From contig JAJEKV010000141.1 of NCBI GenBank assembly GCA_021234155.1, positions 130,039 to 194,038 of the forward strand: 64,000 bases of DNA, read 5' to 3'. A model generated the notes under the pieces. It searched no databases. It had not been told where the DNA came from and saw only the letters and a list, made by a program, of their open reading frames with translations. A program made the position numbers and the translations under genes. Below, piece by piece: positions 24,901 through 38,690 of this stretch. How positions within the stretch are numbered: the stretch's first letter is position 1; every line of letters starts with the position of its first letter. The DNA comes from Isoetes taiwanensis. Lineage: Eukaryota; Streptophyta; Lycopodiopsida; Isoetales; Isoetaceae.

Positions 24901-25260
24901 CTTGATAAAACAAACATGATTTCAAAGTGACAATGAAATTTCGGTGACCTCAAGTTTATGCAGTTGTTCGGTCTTGATACAATGACATTCAATGAATTGA
25001 AGTTTAGGTAATTCATTTGAATTCAAGTTTTATAACATTTCGTTTCTGATGGTTAGTGTAAACTATATGAATAGTTTTAGTTTAAAGTATATGAATGGTT
25101 TTAACATATGAATGTTTTCAGTTTAAAAATGTTGTAAAATGAATGGTTTTAGGTTAAGTGATGATGCTCTGGGTGCCGCTTTAGGAAACTGGGAACCAAA
25201 GTTACTAAAAAAAAAACCTAACACCAAAATACAAGCAAAAACACTCTGCCGCAGTTGGTT

Positions 25261-25717
25261 TACGTGAAAGGAAAAAAAAGGGGAAAAGAGAAATAGGAAT
25301 AAGAAAAAAGGGAAGAGCATAGAAGGGCAAATAGAAAAGAAAAAGGGAAGGTAAAACAAGAAAAACAAGAAGAAGGGAAAAAAAAATAAGGGGAAAAAAT
25401 AGAAAAATGAAGAGAAAAAATCAAGGAATAGAAAAGGGAAATATGTAAAGATGAAGGGAAAAAAAAAAAAAGAAAGGGAAAAGGAAAATGGAAAGGAAAA
25501 AAAGTAAAACAAAATGGAAAAAAGGGAAGAAAAAAATGATGGAAGGGAAAATGAAAAAGGAAAAGAGAGGGAGGGAAATGAAAAAAATGGGGAAAAAAAA
25601 AAAAAAATGGGGAAACGAACAATGGAAAAAGGAAAAGGAAAAATAATAAATAGAAAAGGGGAAATAGAAAAGGGAAAAACGGGGATGGACAAAAAGAAAA
25701 GAAGAAGGGAAGGCTAA
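25261..25717 (+). repeat. Polypurine (A/G) tract
   Basis: About 450 bases are almost only A and G on the plus strand, in variable GAAAAGGGAAA words without a fixed period. The long minus-strand frames rich in Phe, Ser and Pro across it are by-products of composition and not genes. Confidence 0.85.
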
Positions 25718-28200
25718 AAGGTATGGTTTTTTGCAGCTTTGATTTAAGGCCATTGATCATGGAATATTCCGTGTTCCATGCCAAATCAAAGGCCATTAAA
25801 TTTTTCTTTGTCAACAATCTACCTTTTACTTCCAAAGGTCCAAATGGAACACAAGGTTAGAAAGAAAAAAAGGGGGGGGGCAAAAGGCGTTTTTGTGCCG
25901 ACCAGACCGGACCTACGTGCCTCCAAGCCCGCCGGCCGGCATCCATTGCCTCTTATCTTCAAACAACGAGGCAAAATACCATACCAAACCACCATTAAAC
26001 TGAAACCCGTGATGCAAAACGCCAGATCCCTCCACCTCCGAGATGCTTTCGGCTCGCTACCATTGCGGCTACTCTACCGAATAGGTCGCGAACAACCTCT
26101 AAACAAGCAACGTCGAACCGCTACAACAAGCTACTCCTGAGAATCGAACAAGCTCTAAACACAATCAATGCATTTTGAATGCAGGGCCTTTTCAATCGCC
26201 CCGCGATCTCTTCATACTCATAAAGGCTCCTGATTTCCAACTCCCACCTCGCTTTCCCGGTGGGCGGTGGATCACCCGGCTACTATTTGACCCTCTTCCT
26301 CGGCTGTAATGCTGCGGGATCCCGAATTTCATCTTAACGACCGGGCAACTCGCCATCCACCATGCTTGCATTCCGAACCCCCGCCTCCAAGCACGCCTCT
26401 GGGATCCATTCCCACCTGGCAAAAAAAGAAAGGCGTGCATTCTTATCCTTCCATTACGAAACCATGCATAGAAAAAAAAAACATCCCGAGGCGATTTTGC
26501 AATCCGCTTTGACTAGCCAACAAGCAGCTCAAATCACTTAAAAATACAGTTTGACTACATTTTCGCATACAATATAGGGCAAAATCTTGGCCAAACCATG
26601 CGAGAAATAACCCCAAATAACAAAACTAAACGAAACTAACAAGAGGGCTTGCTTGGGGGAGGTTGGGTGGTCTCAGATTGGAATTTTTATGTTATTAGTT
26701 TCTTGGAGTGGGGAGGGGCTCGGTGAAAACACTTACATTTTACTAGAATGATTGAAACCCGGAGCTTCTTGATTTCGTTGTTGGCTCCAAATTCCTAAGG
26801 TTTTTGTTTGGGCGTGAATCCTTCTTTTCATGTTTTTATCAGCTTGCATGTTTTGTGTTTTGCACTTTGGTGGCTCGGGCTTGTTTAACTATGGAATGAA
26901 CCTTCTCATGCTATAGAGGTAAAAAGAATATGCATTTTTATAGTCTATGGTAACGTAACTACTAAGTGGACTCTCAACTATATAAACTATTGTACACATT
27001 GTTATCCTAACATGAATAAATTTCACACCATTAGAGATTACTTTTGAAATTAATATTTGGAATTCTTATATTTTTGCTCATAATCGTTTTATTTTTTACG
27101 GGTTTAGCCCCCATGTTTATGACTGGTCGACACTTTTGCACCAAATGGGTATATTGTAGGGACATTGACATTGTTGGCAAGGCTGATTTGCTTGGCAATG
27201 ATTTGTAAGGAAATTTGCACCCAAAAGTATTGGTCTAGAAAGCATGAGACAACATCCAAGTAGTATTATACAGGTGTTTATCGTCAACATCCAAGTAGCA
27301 TTATACAAGGGGTTCATCGTTATAATGAGGTGTTTATCATTATGGTAGTCAAGTTCAATAGTTAGACAAATTGTTCTTAGAATGTTCTAGTTGAGAAATT
27401 GACTTTTACTTGTTACATGCAAGGACAAGTAGAGGGGCTACAAGTGTTTGTTAGATTTTTTTCTTCTCTTTTGGAATGTGGTTCTCAATTGTGAATATAA
27501 GGATTGAAACCGCTGAGGATCACATCTCTTTTATTCAAATGTGATAATGTTCAATCAGAGAAAGCATAGTGAGGAAATTATATGCATGATTATGTATGAT
27601 TGTGTGTGATAGAGAAAAATAAACAGTTGAACCATTGACATATATTTTGACATATATTTTTGGCATATGGCGCATTGTTCTGACATTTAGACACATGGGC
27701 AAATGGACCATTGCAAAATACCATTTTCAAACTCCAAAAACTTGGAGGGCCGATTGCATTTAAATGCATTTAGCCTAAATCAAGAAATTCAACGAGTTTC
27801 AAGTTGTTGATGCACATGCTAATCAATTCCCATGGAAAATTTGACTAGATAACCCTAATGAATTTGTAACGATTGAATCAAAATTTGTGTTTTCTGTAGC
27901 ATTTTCCATTGCTACATTGAAACATTGAGCATTGAAGTTGCATGTAATATGAACTAATGTATTACTAGAAATTGCATATCTACAACTTTCATTTACTAGA
28001 CCATCGATCAAGTAAAGCAATAAGATTCTAGAATGGGACTCGTGATGAAACCAACAAACCGCCTTTAGACTTGCTTCTCATTCATCTCACAGATTTTCTA
28101 CAATGGTGGGATAGTGGGTAGCCGCACACATGCGAACTACCCATAAAAATAAAGGGAAAATCCAATTATATCATTTTGGACCCCAACAAAATACAATGCC
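25718..28200. other. Unassigned, with a GC-richer island
   Basis: 25880-26460 is more GC-rich and open in several frames, for example the 120-residue frame 25778-26140, but no motif is recognised. The rest is AT-rich. CAACATCCAAGTAG(T/C)ATTATACA is duplicated at 27250-27305. Confidence 0.4.
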
Positions 28201-28230
28201 TAATAGAGGCGGGCTGAGTATACGGCCGAA

Positions 28231-28291
28231 GCTTATCACCGGATTAAAACCACATACTTTCGGTTTTTCGAGGAAAACCCTAGTGATAAGC
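28231..28291. repeat. Hairpin element, copy 1
   Basis: Perfect 9 bp arms GCTTATCAC and GTGATAAGC enclose a core with a second inverted pair, TTAAAACC and GGTTTTT. The core matches that of 47000-47058, although the outer arms differ. Confidence 0.7.
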
Positions 28292-31200
28292 CTCCTCGGC
28301 AAGGGGCTTGGACAAACGTAAGCGCATAAAATCGCCTCCCAAAACCCACGAATGGAAAAGTCCTAAACAGATCTGCCGCCGCTAACCCTCAGACTACGAC
28401 ATCACCAACAAAACAACAAGACAAAACAAACCTCCCGTGAGTGGGGGTTGGATTATGCGTGCCAACGATAAAAATACAATTACAAAGAAGGGAGGGTGGG
28501 TTCAAAGAGAATAAGCATCACTGAGAGAAGAGGAAGCTGGCGAGAAGTTGAAGAAGCTGCAAACGCTTCTTAAAATAGCGAACTCCCAACCGTAGGGCAT
28601 GCGCCCGCTACCCGCATGCATGCAAAATATGCATGCTCGTCCCATTTAGAATGGCGATCCGATGTCTCTGATCGATGGGATTGCAAGAAAAGTGGTATCT
28701 ATGTCTTTTTATTCTCCATCTCTTGTGCTCTATGTGAAAATAAGCTTTCCAAGCAGATAGATGAAAATATACAAATATAAAATAGGCCAATGTTTCCCAT
28801 AGCTATTTAGGTGGAACATGCCCATGCTCTACAAATAAACGTATTAGAAAAGACGTAAATGCAAAGCAACAAAGAAGAAAAGAAACTCAAATTTGAAGAA
28901 ATTCCATATGACGTGCATATGGAATGGAGGTACATAGAAAAAGCCATGACATTAAAAAATTGAATGTTAGCTATGAGAGTCTATATCCATTTGTTTTATA
29001 TATGGACTGTGTTAGTTATCCAGCCTATGTGTTAGATTCAACGCATACCTAATATACTTGTAACTAGGATGCTTGTCTCTGCTTATGCACTCAAAATTGG
29101 AGTGACGTCCCTAAAATTGAAATTTAATATATATTCGCACAATTATTACCTTTGCAATGTGTTACAAGAGATAATGATGCTCCTAAGGTACAAATACTAC
29201 TAAGTAGAGATGATCTCTACCTCAAGAAGATGATTGTTGAATATTTGTCTTTCTACACATCAACATGAGAACATCAATCTGAAAACTGCGGAGGTAAAGT
29301 ATTGATCCTTTATATACCCAATTTGAGTATTTCACGCGGTTTTATTGTATTGTTGAAATTTCTTTATCAACGAACTTCAATGCTCGAATCGATCTACAGC
29401 TATACGTAAGATGATTTTCGGGCCTCATGGGATCCAAAGAATACCATCACAAAGTATGGTGGATAAAACAACAAAAGATGGAGTCAAAATAGGAAGCCGT
29501 GGAGATCCGTGATGCACAGAGGTGAACAGTATAGTTTTTTTTTTTACATTTGATACATGATATTAAAACACCTTTAATTACTAAGCCATGTTTGGAGATA
29601 TCTAAAGATCTTCGTTTACGTGGTATGATAAAGACAAGCTTTCATTATTTTAAGACTAATAACTTGAGAGATCCTTCAAAACAAATAATGCCTTCATCAT
29701 CACTTCATTCCCTTCCACCACACCTTTCGGACTAAGAAATCCTAGTAAGTTTCTTGTGATACCAATTTGAGGCCGGTCCGAACCTCAATATTTGACCAAG
29801 GCACCCTTAAAAAAGCTTCATAAATCTTTACAAAGAGATCCCAACGTTTTAGCCATACCTAGAAAAAGTTATATAGCCAAACCTTTACTTACACCAAAAG
29901 CTTGATGCCTTAAAGCTATTGCTAATCCCTCATTCTTTTTTTGACTATTTTAAAACTAATTGTTCCTTGTTTGCTACTATGCTTGAAAGCATGTGGCGGC
30001 ATTCTTAGAGTTCTTGCCTTTTCTACTATCATCTTTATAAAGCCATTTCTATCTCACGCACCAAAACCAAATAAAATAATGGCTTACTTTGAGGGGCCTG
30101 AAAATGCATTGCATCGCCGGCGACTTTTATCCTCTTAATGGTAAACACATCGGCGTTCAAGCTTAACATGATCCTAAATGAATCCAGCTCTCAAGGTTCA
30201 AATTTCTCACAATTTGAATGATTGTATTCCTTTTTCTCCCGCATTCGGAAAAAAAATCAACTTTGGAACTATAGAAACTAGATAGCCTAGTTCCTTTGTT
30301 GTTTCGAGAGCTCAAACGCAGCTCCAAATTTGTCGCAGAGGGCTCAAAGAGGTTCCTTTTGAAGATATGGGTTACTCATTCTAATTCCGATGGCCAAGTC
30401 AAACTCTTTGTCCATTTTCCAATCGAATATCAAACGATAGATAACATACATCTAGTTAACATTGTATAAGAACTTGAAGCTTTACCTTTGCCATACACAA
30501 TAGCTTTAGATATGGCATTTTGCCTAGATGACGATCCGGGCCGCTTGCTAACTAGGAACCCAAAAGTCTGGGCTTTGTTCCTACAGAAAAATAGCCATTA
30601 TACAACAAAGTGTTAGGTTAAAATGTTGGGCCTCACCCTGAATGATGCATGAGAATTCATTGAAATGCATCCGGAAGACTAACAAATGTAAGATTATTCA
30701 TTAACATGCCTTCCACTGCATCATCAAAAAGTGGACGAAGCTATCTCTTGAAAATATTTAAAGGGCACTTTGTCCCCGATTTGCAAATGGTACAAATAAT
30801 ATATGTTCTTCATCGTAACTTCATGTTAAGTTTTGGGCTACCGGAATTGAATTATGTGTTTATATAGAAACACAACCACTCAACATCCAGCCCTCACTTT
30901 AATGGCAATGGAAAATCTCGAGGTATAAATCTTAATCAGCCATGGAATCAATTTTTTAGGTATTTAAAATCAACACTAGAACTCAAGCAGCTATGAGTTT
31001 CCTAAAAAGGTTCGTGTTAATTTGACAAGTATAAATCTAAGGCCGGGAGTCTTTAGCTCTCGCAAAAGAGATACTTTGCAAAAGAATTGTTTTAAATATT
31101 TGAGGTATTCGGTCCAATAGGTATGTGGTTGGAAAGTCCGGCATACTATACAAGTCCTCTTCTCTCCATCTAAAGGTAGTAAGAACCCCAGGTGTAATTT

Positions 31201-31330
31201 AAGAATGAAGTGCTAGAAAACTAGCTATAGAGGGATGCATTTTCTCCAACATTTTTGTTTCTCTTATCCATTTCAAACTATCCGAGGAAAGGCAAGACTA
31301 GACATGACAATACCGCCACCACCGTTAGTC
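28292..31330. other. Unassigned, AT-rich
   Basis: No gene, RT or transposase motif is recognised on either strand. A primer-site-like word (TGGTATCAC on the minus strand) near 29757-29765 has no supporting LTR ends. Confidence 0.4.
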
Positions 31331-31334
31331 TCCA

Positions 31335-31445
31335 CACATTGAACTTCAAAATTACATCAGTCACATTGAACTTCAAAATTACATTGAGTTCATTTCAAAA
31401 TTACATTCAGTTCAAAATTACATTGAGTCACATTGAACTTCACGG
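31335..31445 (+). repeat. Short tandem repeat, unit about 20-25 bp
   Basis: CACATTGAACTTCAAAATTA and its shortened versions TTCAAAATTACATTGAGT and TTCAAAATTACATTCAG recur five to six times with variable spacing. Confidence 0.7.
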
Positions 31446-34400
31446 TTTCACAAGAAAATTACAACAGCTTACGCAGTTTCAAAATTCCACAGTTTCACGA
31501 TTCGACTTCCAACATTTAAAAGAAAATTCGGGTTGAACAATTGACAGAGAAATGTTCAAAGTTTGCGATCAAGTCTTTAAGCAACTTTCGTGATATTGTG
31601 GCTATGGCGGGATTATCACACGTAACAAAGACGCAAACTTAAAAATGTGGCACCAAGGAAATTTTGCCCACCGCATTAAGCTAAGTATTTCCCCTTCGTA
31701 AACATTATGTTTGTCCTCCACTGTAATGCTTTCCTTGCCAATGGTACGCCTCAACAACTCATTGACAACGCAAATCAATAAAAATCGGAATTCGTCTCAG
31801 ATCCGCTTCAGCTTGTCAAGTAATTCTATGTTTTCTTTCCCAAAACAAACAAATGACCCGAAAAAAAAAAAAACGAAAGACATTCATACGAAGATAGTGA
31901 TTGAAAATTCAAAATAATTTAGATAAAATTACCTACTTTTTGCACTTGGTTGAACATTAGCCTTCCATAAAAATTCGAGAATCAACTTTGTTCAACATGA
32001 TCTTCTAATTTCAAAGCAAAGAATAGTTGAAGAACTCATAAACAACCACCGCTACACAACATGAAACTATAAATATATGGAATGCAAGACAATGCTACAC
32101 AAAAAATGTACATTATGGAATGCAAAGCTCGCACTGCTAGGAACAACAAGACAATTGGAGTCCGGATCATCCCAAGACTCCAAACAATACCTTGGCACAC
32201 TTGCTCATTTGCTCGCCAAAGCACGTCGTTATATGCGAAGCTTCCCATTATCATCGAGAGGCTTCGGATGTAATAGACATAGCCGCATCAACTTGAATTT
32301 CTTTGCTCCCCCCGGCATATCTAATTACGTAAAAAATAAACAAAAATCAATACTTTAAATAACAATAACAAATAAATTATACACTTACTTGCGGTGGCCA
32401 TCATATGTGTTATGTCCTCAGAACCAGCATGTCAACTTTAGTCGGGTACACCGCCTAATGCCAATCGCGCCACCAAAGTTACGCGTCCGCATTTTGTTGC
32501 AAATCTCAAAGATTCATTGGGCCCCGACCCATGACTTTTAGCCATTTTGTCACCCGATTTGTCCCAACCCTTTGCTTATGATACCAAACCTAAAAATGTA
32601 AAAACATATTAATCTTTGCAAATGAATGAAGATTTAAAGCAAAAAAATAAGCAAAGAAATAAAGGGGACTACGTTCACGCACGCAGTATTATCAACGCAA
32701 AAAACAAAGCACCCACCGGCCTTGTCCCGAGCCCCCAAGTTGCCTTGAAGGTAAATGCCCGACGTGACGCTTTGTACGCGAAGACGCCCAAATCTTCCTC
32801 ATAACTCCAAACTAGGATCCAAAATGATGGTCTCAAAAACATGTAAAAGAAGGATTATAATTTTGCTTGTTGCTTCCTCATATATTTCACAAACTCGCCA
32901 GCCTTCACTCGCTCCAATGAAAATTGATAGATCTTTTAAATTCCGTGATTTCTTTAGCTGCCCTAATCCCAAACCTACTGGAAATATAAAGCAAAGACGC
33001 CTTCCGGCCCCCTATGATGGTAGAATTTGATGGTCGACATCTGCGAGCAGGTCATTCTCGACACTAAATGGGATAACCGGTGCTTTCTACTTCTTTTCCT
33101 TAACTCCAAGCAACCTGGACCTTCTAACAGCTACTACAAAAGCATATGTAGATTTTTAAACACATCTGGACTTCAAAATATTGAACGGACTCTTCAACAC
33201 TGGCCCCGACCAACCCTAACCTCCCCCGTTTCTTTCTCGCATCTAAATGTCCCAAATGTCCTATACAAGACACTAAGATCTGCCAAAAACAAAATAACCC
33301 GTCGAGAAATAACTAATTAAATGTTATCCTAACAAGAACCACGATCCTAAACCCTAACAAGAACCCCGACCCTATCCTATCCTAAACCCTAACAAATTAA
33401 AAGAATTGAACTAAAAAAATTAAACTAAACTATAATAAAAACTTAAACAAATTAAAGTTAGAATCTTTACCTTCCTGTGTGTGGATAAACCTCTTTATTC
33501 TTTTTCTTGACGCGCAAAGATAAACTTCATGAGCATATCAGCCAATTCAACTACTGGGGATCTTTTCAATTGGAATCCCCGCAATCAAAGTTAAACCGTG
33601 ATCTCCAAAACCTCACAAACCTCCTTCCCATCGGCCCACCTAGTCGCCTTTTAGACCCATCCCCGCCCCCTTCGCTTCTTTAATCAAATTCGGATCTAAA
33701 GCAAAAACTCATCCTTATAAACATTATCCATCGCCACAAGGTTGGTCTTCTTGAAACCACGACATCATTTTGGATTTCTTCAACGCCTTTTATCAAGTTC
33801 TTGGCCCTAAACCTACTCAACAGACCATCAATGTCTTCAAACGCATCATCCAATCATTCGGATCCAATAGCGGGTAAGGTATTAAGACCACAAGCTTTTG
33901 AGTTGCATTTAGTTGAAAGCTAGGCCCCAAACCGGTTAAGGTAGGCGTCCATACTATAAAATCTGAGAAAACAAAATCAAGAACCCTTTCATTGCGTACC
34001 ATTTCAAAGAAGACAAGGTTGACTTTTACTCCACTATTTCTTCACCTAAGCCATCCGCAAGAAAAATTACATTAAAAGCAAGAAAAATATAAAACTAACA
34101 ACTGAAGGCAAGATTACTTGCATGCAAGATTAACACCAAGAACTTTCTACCAAAATCGCCGAGATTACAACAAAGCTCCAAGATCGCTCCCCAAATTGCC
34201 AAAAATCGCTTCCAAAAACCGCAGAACAAGCCTCAAAATGTCCTGAATTACTAAGGCCTGCCAAGGCGGATAAGACAGATTATGCCTTGACAAAGGGAAA
34301 TGATGCTCAAAACCAAGAAAATCACGCCAAAAGTTCCGGCAAAGACTGATTCGGGCAGAGAGAAGGATCGAGAATGTAAAAACAATGTTTTATATTAACG

Positions 34401-35290
34401 CCATCACGCAGGGCATTACCACGAGGGACAAATTTCAAGGTGTAAAAATTTCATTCTACGACTTTTGCCGAAATTTGAACATTTCCAAATTTCGGCTTCA
34501 AAGAAGATACGCCTTCCATTTTTTTCAATATACAATCGCGGCAATCGAGGCATGCCTTGCGCATGAGAAATTCCGCTTTTAGGTTTTGAGAAAAGATTGA
34601 GGAGCTGAAGCAGCCTCTAGTGCCCTCGCCGGCCGGGTTTTCTCGCGAACAACCATAGTCTAAAATGCAATATACGCACAGGCACTAATTTCCTTTTAAG
34701 GATTTCTAATTTCCTCGATCAGAGATTTGAATTTTCCAAGATCCACGCAGCTTGAAATCGTAAAATATTGGAAGCAAGAGTGTGCAAGGCTCGATCTTAC
34801 ACCAAAAAACTCAACTTCCCTTGTCTCAAAATCGATCAACGAGGACGCACCTAATGCGAGTCGGATTCGCCAACAGTTAATGTAATTTTTTGGTTTTCTA
34901 ATTTTCCCGGTCAGAGGATTCAAATTAGAGAATGGACTACCAAAAATGATTTTAGGTGATGTGGCATGACACGCGGCATAGCTAGAATCTAGAAAGTGGG
35001 AATTTCGAAAGTTTAAACCCCGCTAATAAAATAAATAATAATGAGAAGTTTATGGAATGTTCTTCATTATGTAATTTTGTAAATAATGTAATTAATCTAA
35101 CAATTGCTCAAATATATCATTTACAATTCCTAGCTTATGCCCCGACAAACACTGGGTACCATTTCTAGTGATTCTATAAGGTCTTGTTGAAAAAGCTTAA
35201 AAAAAAATTCATACTCGTATATACCGTTTGAGAGTCGGCTGATACCTATTGTGCAGTACTTAATGGCCACAAGGTAAGAACGTTGGGCGT
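31446..35290. other. Unassigned, probably old transposon sequence
   Basis: No confident gene. The minus strand near 32576-32588 reads TGGTATCATAAGC, resembling a tRNA primer site, followed by an ATG at 32544, but no LTR terminus or domain supports an element. 33340-33395 has several plant-telomere-like words (AACCCTAA). A direct repeat of about 35 bp starts at 34699 and 34892. Confidence 0.4.
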
Positions 35291-35350
35291 ATAACGGGTG
35301 TTAGTGTGCAAGTTACGGAAAAAAAGCTTCAAAAACCCTTGCAAAGAAGG

Positions 35351-36574
35351 TATGGTCGACGAGGACATTGATCAGGGACGTGCAACAATGGTGAGCAGGA
35401 ACATGGCCGGCCAGGAACCTGCACTTGTGAAGAAGGTAATCTTGTGGATTCTCATTGCAAAAGCAGGATTTTTTTCTCTTTTTATTATTTTTGGTCTCAG
35501 CTCTTAGGTTTTAGGTTTGAGTTCGATTATTAGCGATTGGACTGAAAGTAGCAATAACATATGAAAATGCAGAATCGGCTACCTAATGCAAGCAATATCC
35601 TAAACCAGCCAGAGAGTGACTGGCGATAAGAAAATATCCCTACCATTATAGATTCTAAAGTATCAGTCTATGATGACACCTGTTTTAAGATGCAGGTGAA
35701 AAATGCAAGCTCGGAACTGCTTCAGCTCGAGCATGGTTGTAAACTTGGTAAACTATAATTTGGGTTGTGTTAATATTTGATACCATGCCTTCGTCGTGAC
35801 TCTTAATTGTCTTGCTAATTCTTAGAAGAGCATCTACTCGTTGAAGGCATATTGTCATCAGAGCACTTGCACAAATCCCCAGATCTCGAATGCATCCTTC
35901 AACAAAAGCTAGTGGTAAAATGGCTTCCTACTTTGAAGTTTTAGAATGACTCATGTATTATCAAGATAATTTGGCTTGCAGTCTTGGACAAAGTAAAAAG
36001 CTTTTCTTCCCGTTTTAAGTGATGCCAATCAGAAGTTGCATTCAGATATTAAGGTAAAACGCTGTGTTCAAGTTTTATCTATCTAGTTAGGTGTTCACTT
36101 TGGATGCGTGCAACAGAAGAGTGGGGTACAGCCAATTTGACATAGAGAGAATAACTGGTGGTGAGGATGCGCCACACATCAAGATGGTAAGTGTCATGCA
36201 TCTCTGATGGCCATAAAGTATTGAAGTTTACTGTTTGCACTATGGTTTTATTCTTTTATTGTTATATGAATTCCTTCTGGATAGTCGCTAACGAAAGTGT
36301 ACTTATATCGCACTTGTTCTTGTTGGTCTCAGGATTTAGCTTTTAGGTGTAGCTGATCTGTACACAGATGACGCTTGTTACTGCGGCACAGAGGATCATG
36401 GATTGCCATAACCTATCTGAGTTGGATTCAGATTCTTCAAGTGAAAATGAAGATACAGAGGAAGGTTGTAGCGAAAGTGTAACAGTGATGAGAAACATGC
36501 CCATCATTATGAACAGAAAGAGACAGCTGCATGTAATGGAGAAGGAAAAGAAATGTAAAAAGAGACGATGCTAA
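35351..36574 (+). CDS. Small multi-exon gene, function unknown
   Basis: Six exon-like blocks with consensus junctions: 35351-35435 (donor AAG/GTAATC), 35696-35747 (CAG/GTGAAA to CTTG/GTAAAC), 35826-35914, 35982-36053, 36117-36186 (AAGATG/GTAAGT) and the terminal exon 36368-36574, stop TAA. The pieces read like a helical, charged protein: ELLQLEHGCKL, EEHLLVEGILSSEHLHKSPD, SDANQKLHSDIK, RVGYSQFDIERITGGEDAPH. The last exon gives MTLVTAAQRIMDCHNLSELD, an acidic serine tract (DSDSSSENEDTEEG), and a basic end (KEKKCKKRRC) that could act as a nuclear localisation signal. In the fourth exon the frame breaks near a TTTTAA run (about 36014). The start Met is a guess and upstream exons may be missing. 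I do not recognise the family. Confidence 0.45.
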
Positions 36575-38690
36575 AAATCGAATTATTATAAAGTTTGAGC
36601 TGTTTTAGTTTGATTTGTCCCTTACTGTGCCAACATTAACTTGACAAGAAAGTATATGTCAGAAGCATGCTCTGATGCATTGAGATGATAATTCTGCTGC
36701 TTGTTGTCTTGTTAGATATCAATTGATTTGGTAAAACCAAGTTTTCCATCTTCTTTTCTGAGACATTCTTACAAGGCATGCTAGTGGACAATTGTATGGC
36801 AGTTCACAATCTTATATGTGAGGAATGGCCTGTGATTTTGGGCTCTATAGTACCTTTTGGAACTCCGTTTTTGTTCCATCATTTTCACATAACTTGTAAT
36901 TATTCTTGAGTGGCCACATGTTCGTTAGGGAAATAGAGCCAAGGGAGATGTGAAGTATTATCAAAGACTCCATGGCAAAACAGTGACAGGTCCTGAAATT
37001 AATATTTTTGCTGCAAACCATTTGGCTATGGTGATGCCATCTTGACGGAAGAGTTGTCTGAACATGGGGTCAGAAGTGGGGCTTGAGATGATTAAAGAAG
37101 TTATAGATATGGTCTCAATGGGGTCATTTTTTTTCAATGAAGGGCTGCAGGAACTGTATCCAAGATCGCAGAAAACGGTTACAAGTTGCTTATGTTGGTA
37201 ATACCAAACATAATATACCTTTAGAGGCAAGCAAAGTTTCTGGACAAGCTACAGTATGAATTGCAGGATATGTTGAACATGTATGTTGCCAAGAAGCTAT
37301 TGACTGTGTTGATGAAGATAAGTGAATTGGAGCTGTGTATCCAACACTGTAAGCTTTGTCTTCAGCTCAAAGGCTTGTTGTGGTATAGGAAGGTCATGCT
37401 CATATTGATTTGGGTATATCTTCTTTTCAAAGTGGGAAGTGTTGGTTACGTGGGAGTACTTTGGTTGGCGGTTTTTCTCCCACCTCCACTATTGAATGTG
37501 TATTTCAAAATTTCTGCCTTGGTGATTGTTCCTAAAATTTATGGAGGGCGCCTTCGAGGGGAGGGAAATATGTTGTATGGCAGACCTTTTGAGCACATCG
37601 GATTTTTTTTTCCTGCTTCCATTCTTGCAAGTTTCAGAGCTTCGTGGTTTTGCCAAACTAAATGCAGGTATATCTTCAAGGAAATGGTCGGAATTAGAGA
37701 AAGAAGCCAATAGCAGATGAAATCAAATTGAATCCAATGTTTGGTCTTTATTAGAACTTGGGCCTCGGGTGGGTGCATGCTTTATTAAAATGCAAAAGGT
37801 CTACTTTTGGAGCTTTGTAAAATGGTATGCATCTGCAACCAGTGCATTTCAAAGTTAACTTGGATTCAAAGTTAACTTGGAGCTGATAGTGTCCGAGGTT
37901 GGTTATTTATCGTAAAACATTATTTGTTCCAATGTAATAATTTGAGATGAATGCATGCTACTGCTGATACACATATTCACCTCTTCAAACACTATTATTT
38001 GGATTTGAATAGAACGTTGTTTGTTACTCTAGAATTTATCCTATATTCATGGTCACAGAATAAAAATTCAGATGTCTAGTTATTACAATTGAAGACAGTT
38101 GTCTTCTACCTCGGTGGGCTGTTACGATCCTACGTGAAGTATGTAGCAGTCGCTAGCTAGGTGAGGTTTTTTCTATGGCACAGCCCATAAGAGCCCTATA
38201 TAAGGTGCAAGTCTTATATGCCAATTCACTTTTGGAAAAGGTCTTGGAAGGAAAGGGTAAAGGGAGCTAGCAGCATAAATATGAGGAGGTGGTGTCCAAG
38301 GGCGATTATTGGGCTGTGTGCGATCTGTGGCCCTCCCTCATGCTAGCTCTAAGCTTAGTGGGTGATTTATTGTGTGGGAATCTAAGGTTGGGTGGCGAGT
38401 TCTGCCCTTTCCTTACCGTCTCCATAGTTCTCAGTGTGAACTTAGCTTGGTCTCACTTGATTATAGTAACATACCATCATATGCTTCCATTATGATCGTA
38501 GACTCTAGTTTACTACCACCTTTCCTTCTCGCTTTTTGTTCTATTATCTTTAGAGGATTTATGGACAATGTAATGATTGGAGTCATGACTCTCAATACAT
38601 ATGGCATATTAGGGCAATATTTATCCTAATGCCACCAATGTACGCTTACACTAGTTCACTAGTGCCTTACATTAGTCCAAACTAATGGTT
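36575..38690. other. Unassigned downstream region
   Basis: 36575-36950 is probably 3' UTR and flank of the gene before it. 36940-37230 has exon-like pieces (VKYYQRLHGKTVTGPEI, GSEVGLEMIKEVIDMVS) without family recognition. TTCAAAGTTAACTTGGA is doubled at 37848-37880. A TATA-like CTATATAAGG at 38195 may belong to an LTR fragment, but no partner was seen. Confidence 0.4.

Noticed and set aside
25123-25835. Minus-strand ORFs of 110-191 codons
   Set aside because: They are Phe/Ser/Pro runs forced by the polypurine tract and overlap each other in several frames; no real protein.
27823-28020. LINE RNase H on the minus strand
   Set aside because: A vague resemblance (LVHITCNFNAQ) without the catalytic residues or a neighbouring RT.
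29757-29765. Primer-site-like TGGTATCAC on the minus strand
   Set aside because: Only nine matching bases; no LTR end or Gag.
32544-32588. Second LTR element with primer site TGGTATCATAAGC on the minus strand
   Set aside because: No LTR terminus, no partner LTR and no polyprotein domain nearby.
33340-33395. Interstitial telomere (AAACCCTAA words)
   Set aside because: Only a few non-contiguous words; not a tandem telomeric array.
38190-38500. Copia LTR with TATA at 38195
   Set aside because: No second copy, primer site or terminal dinucleotides could be found.
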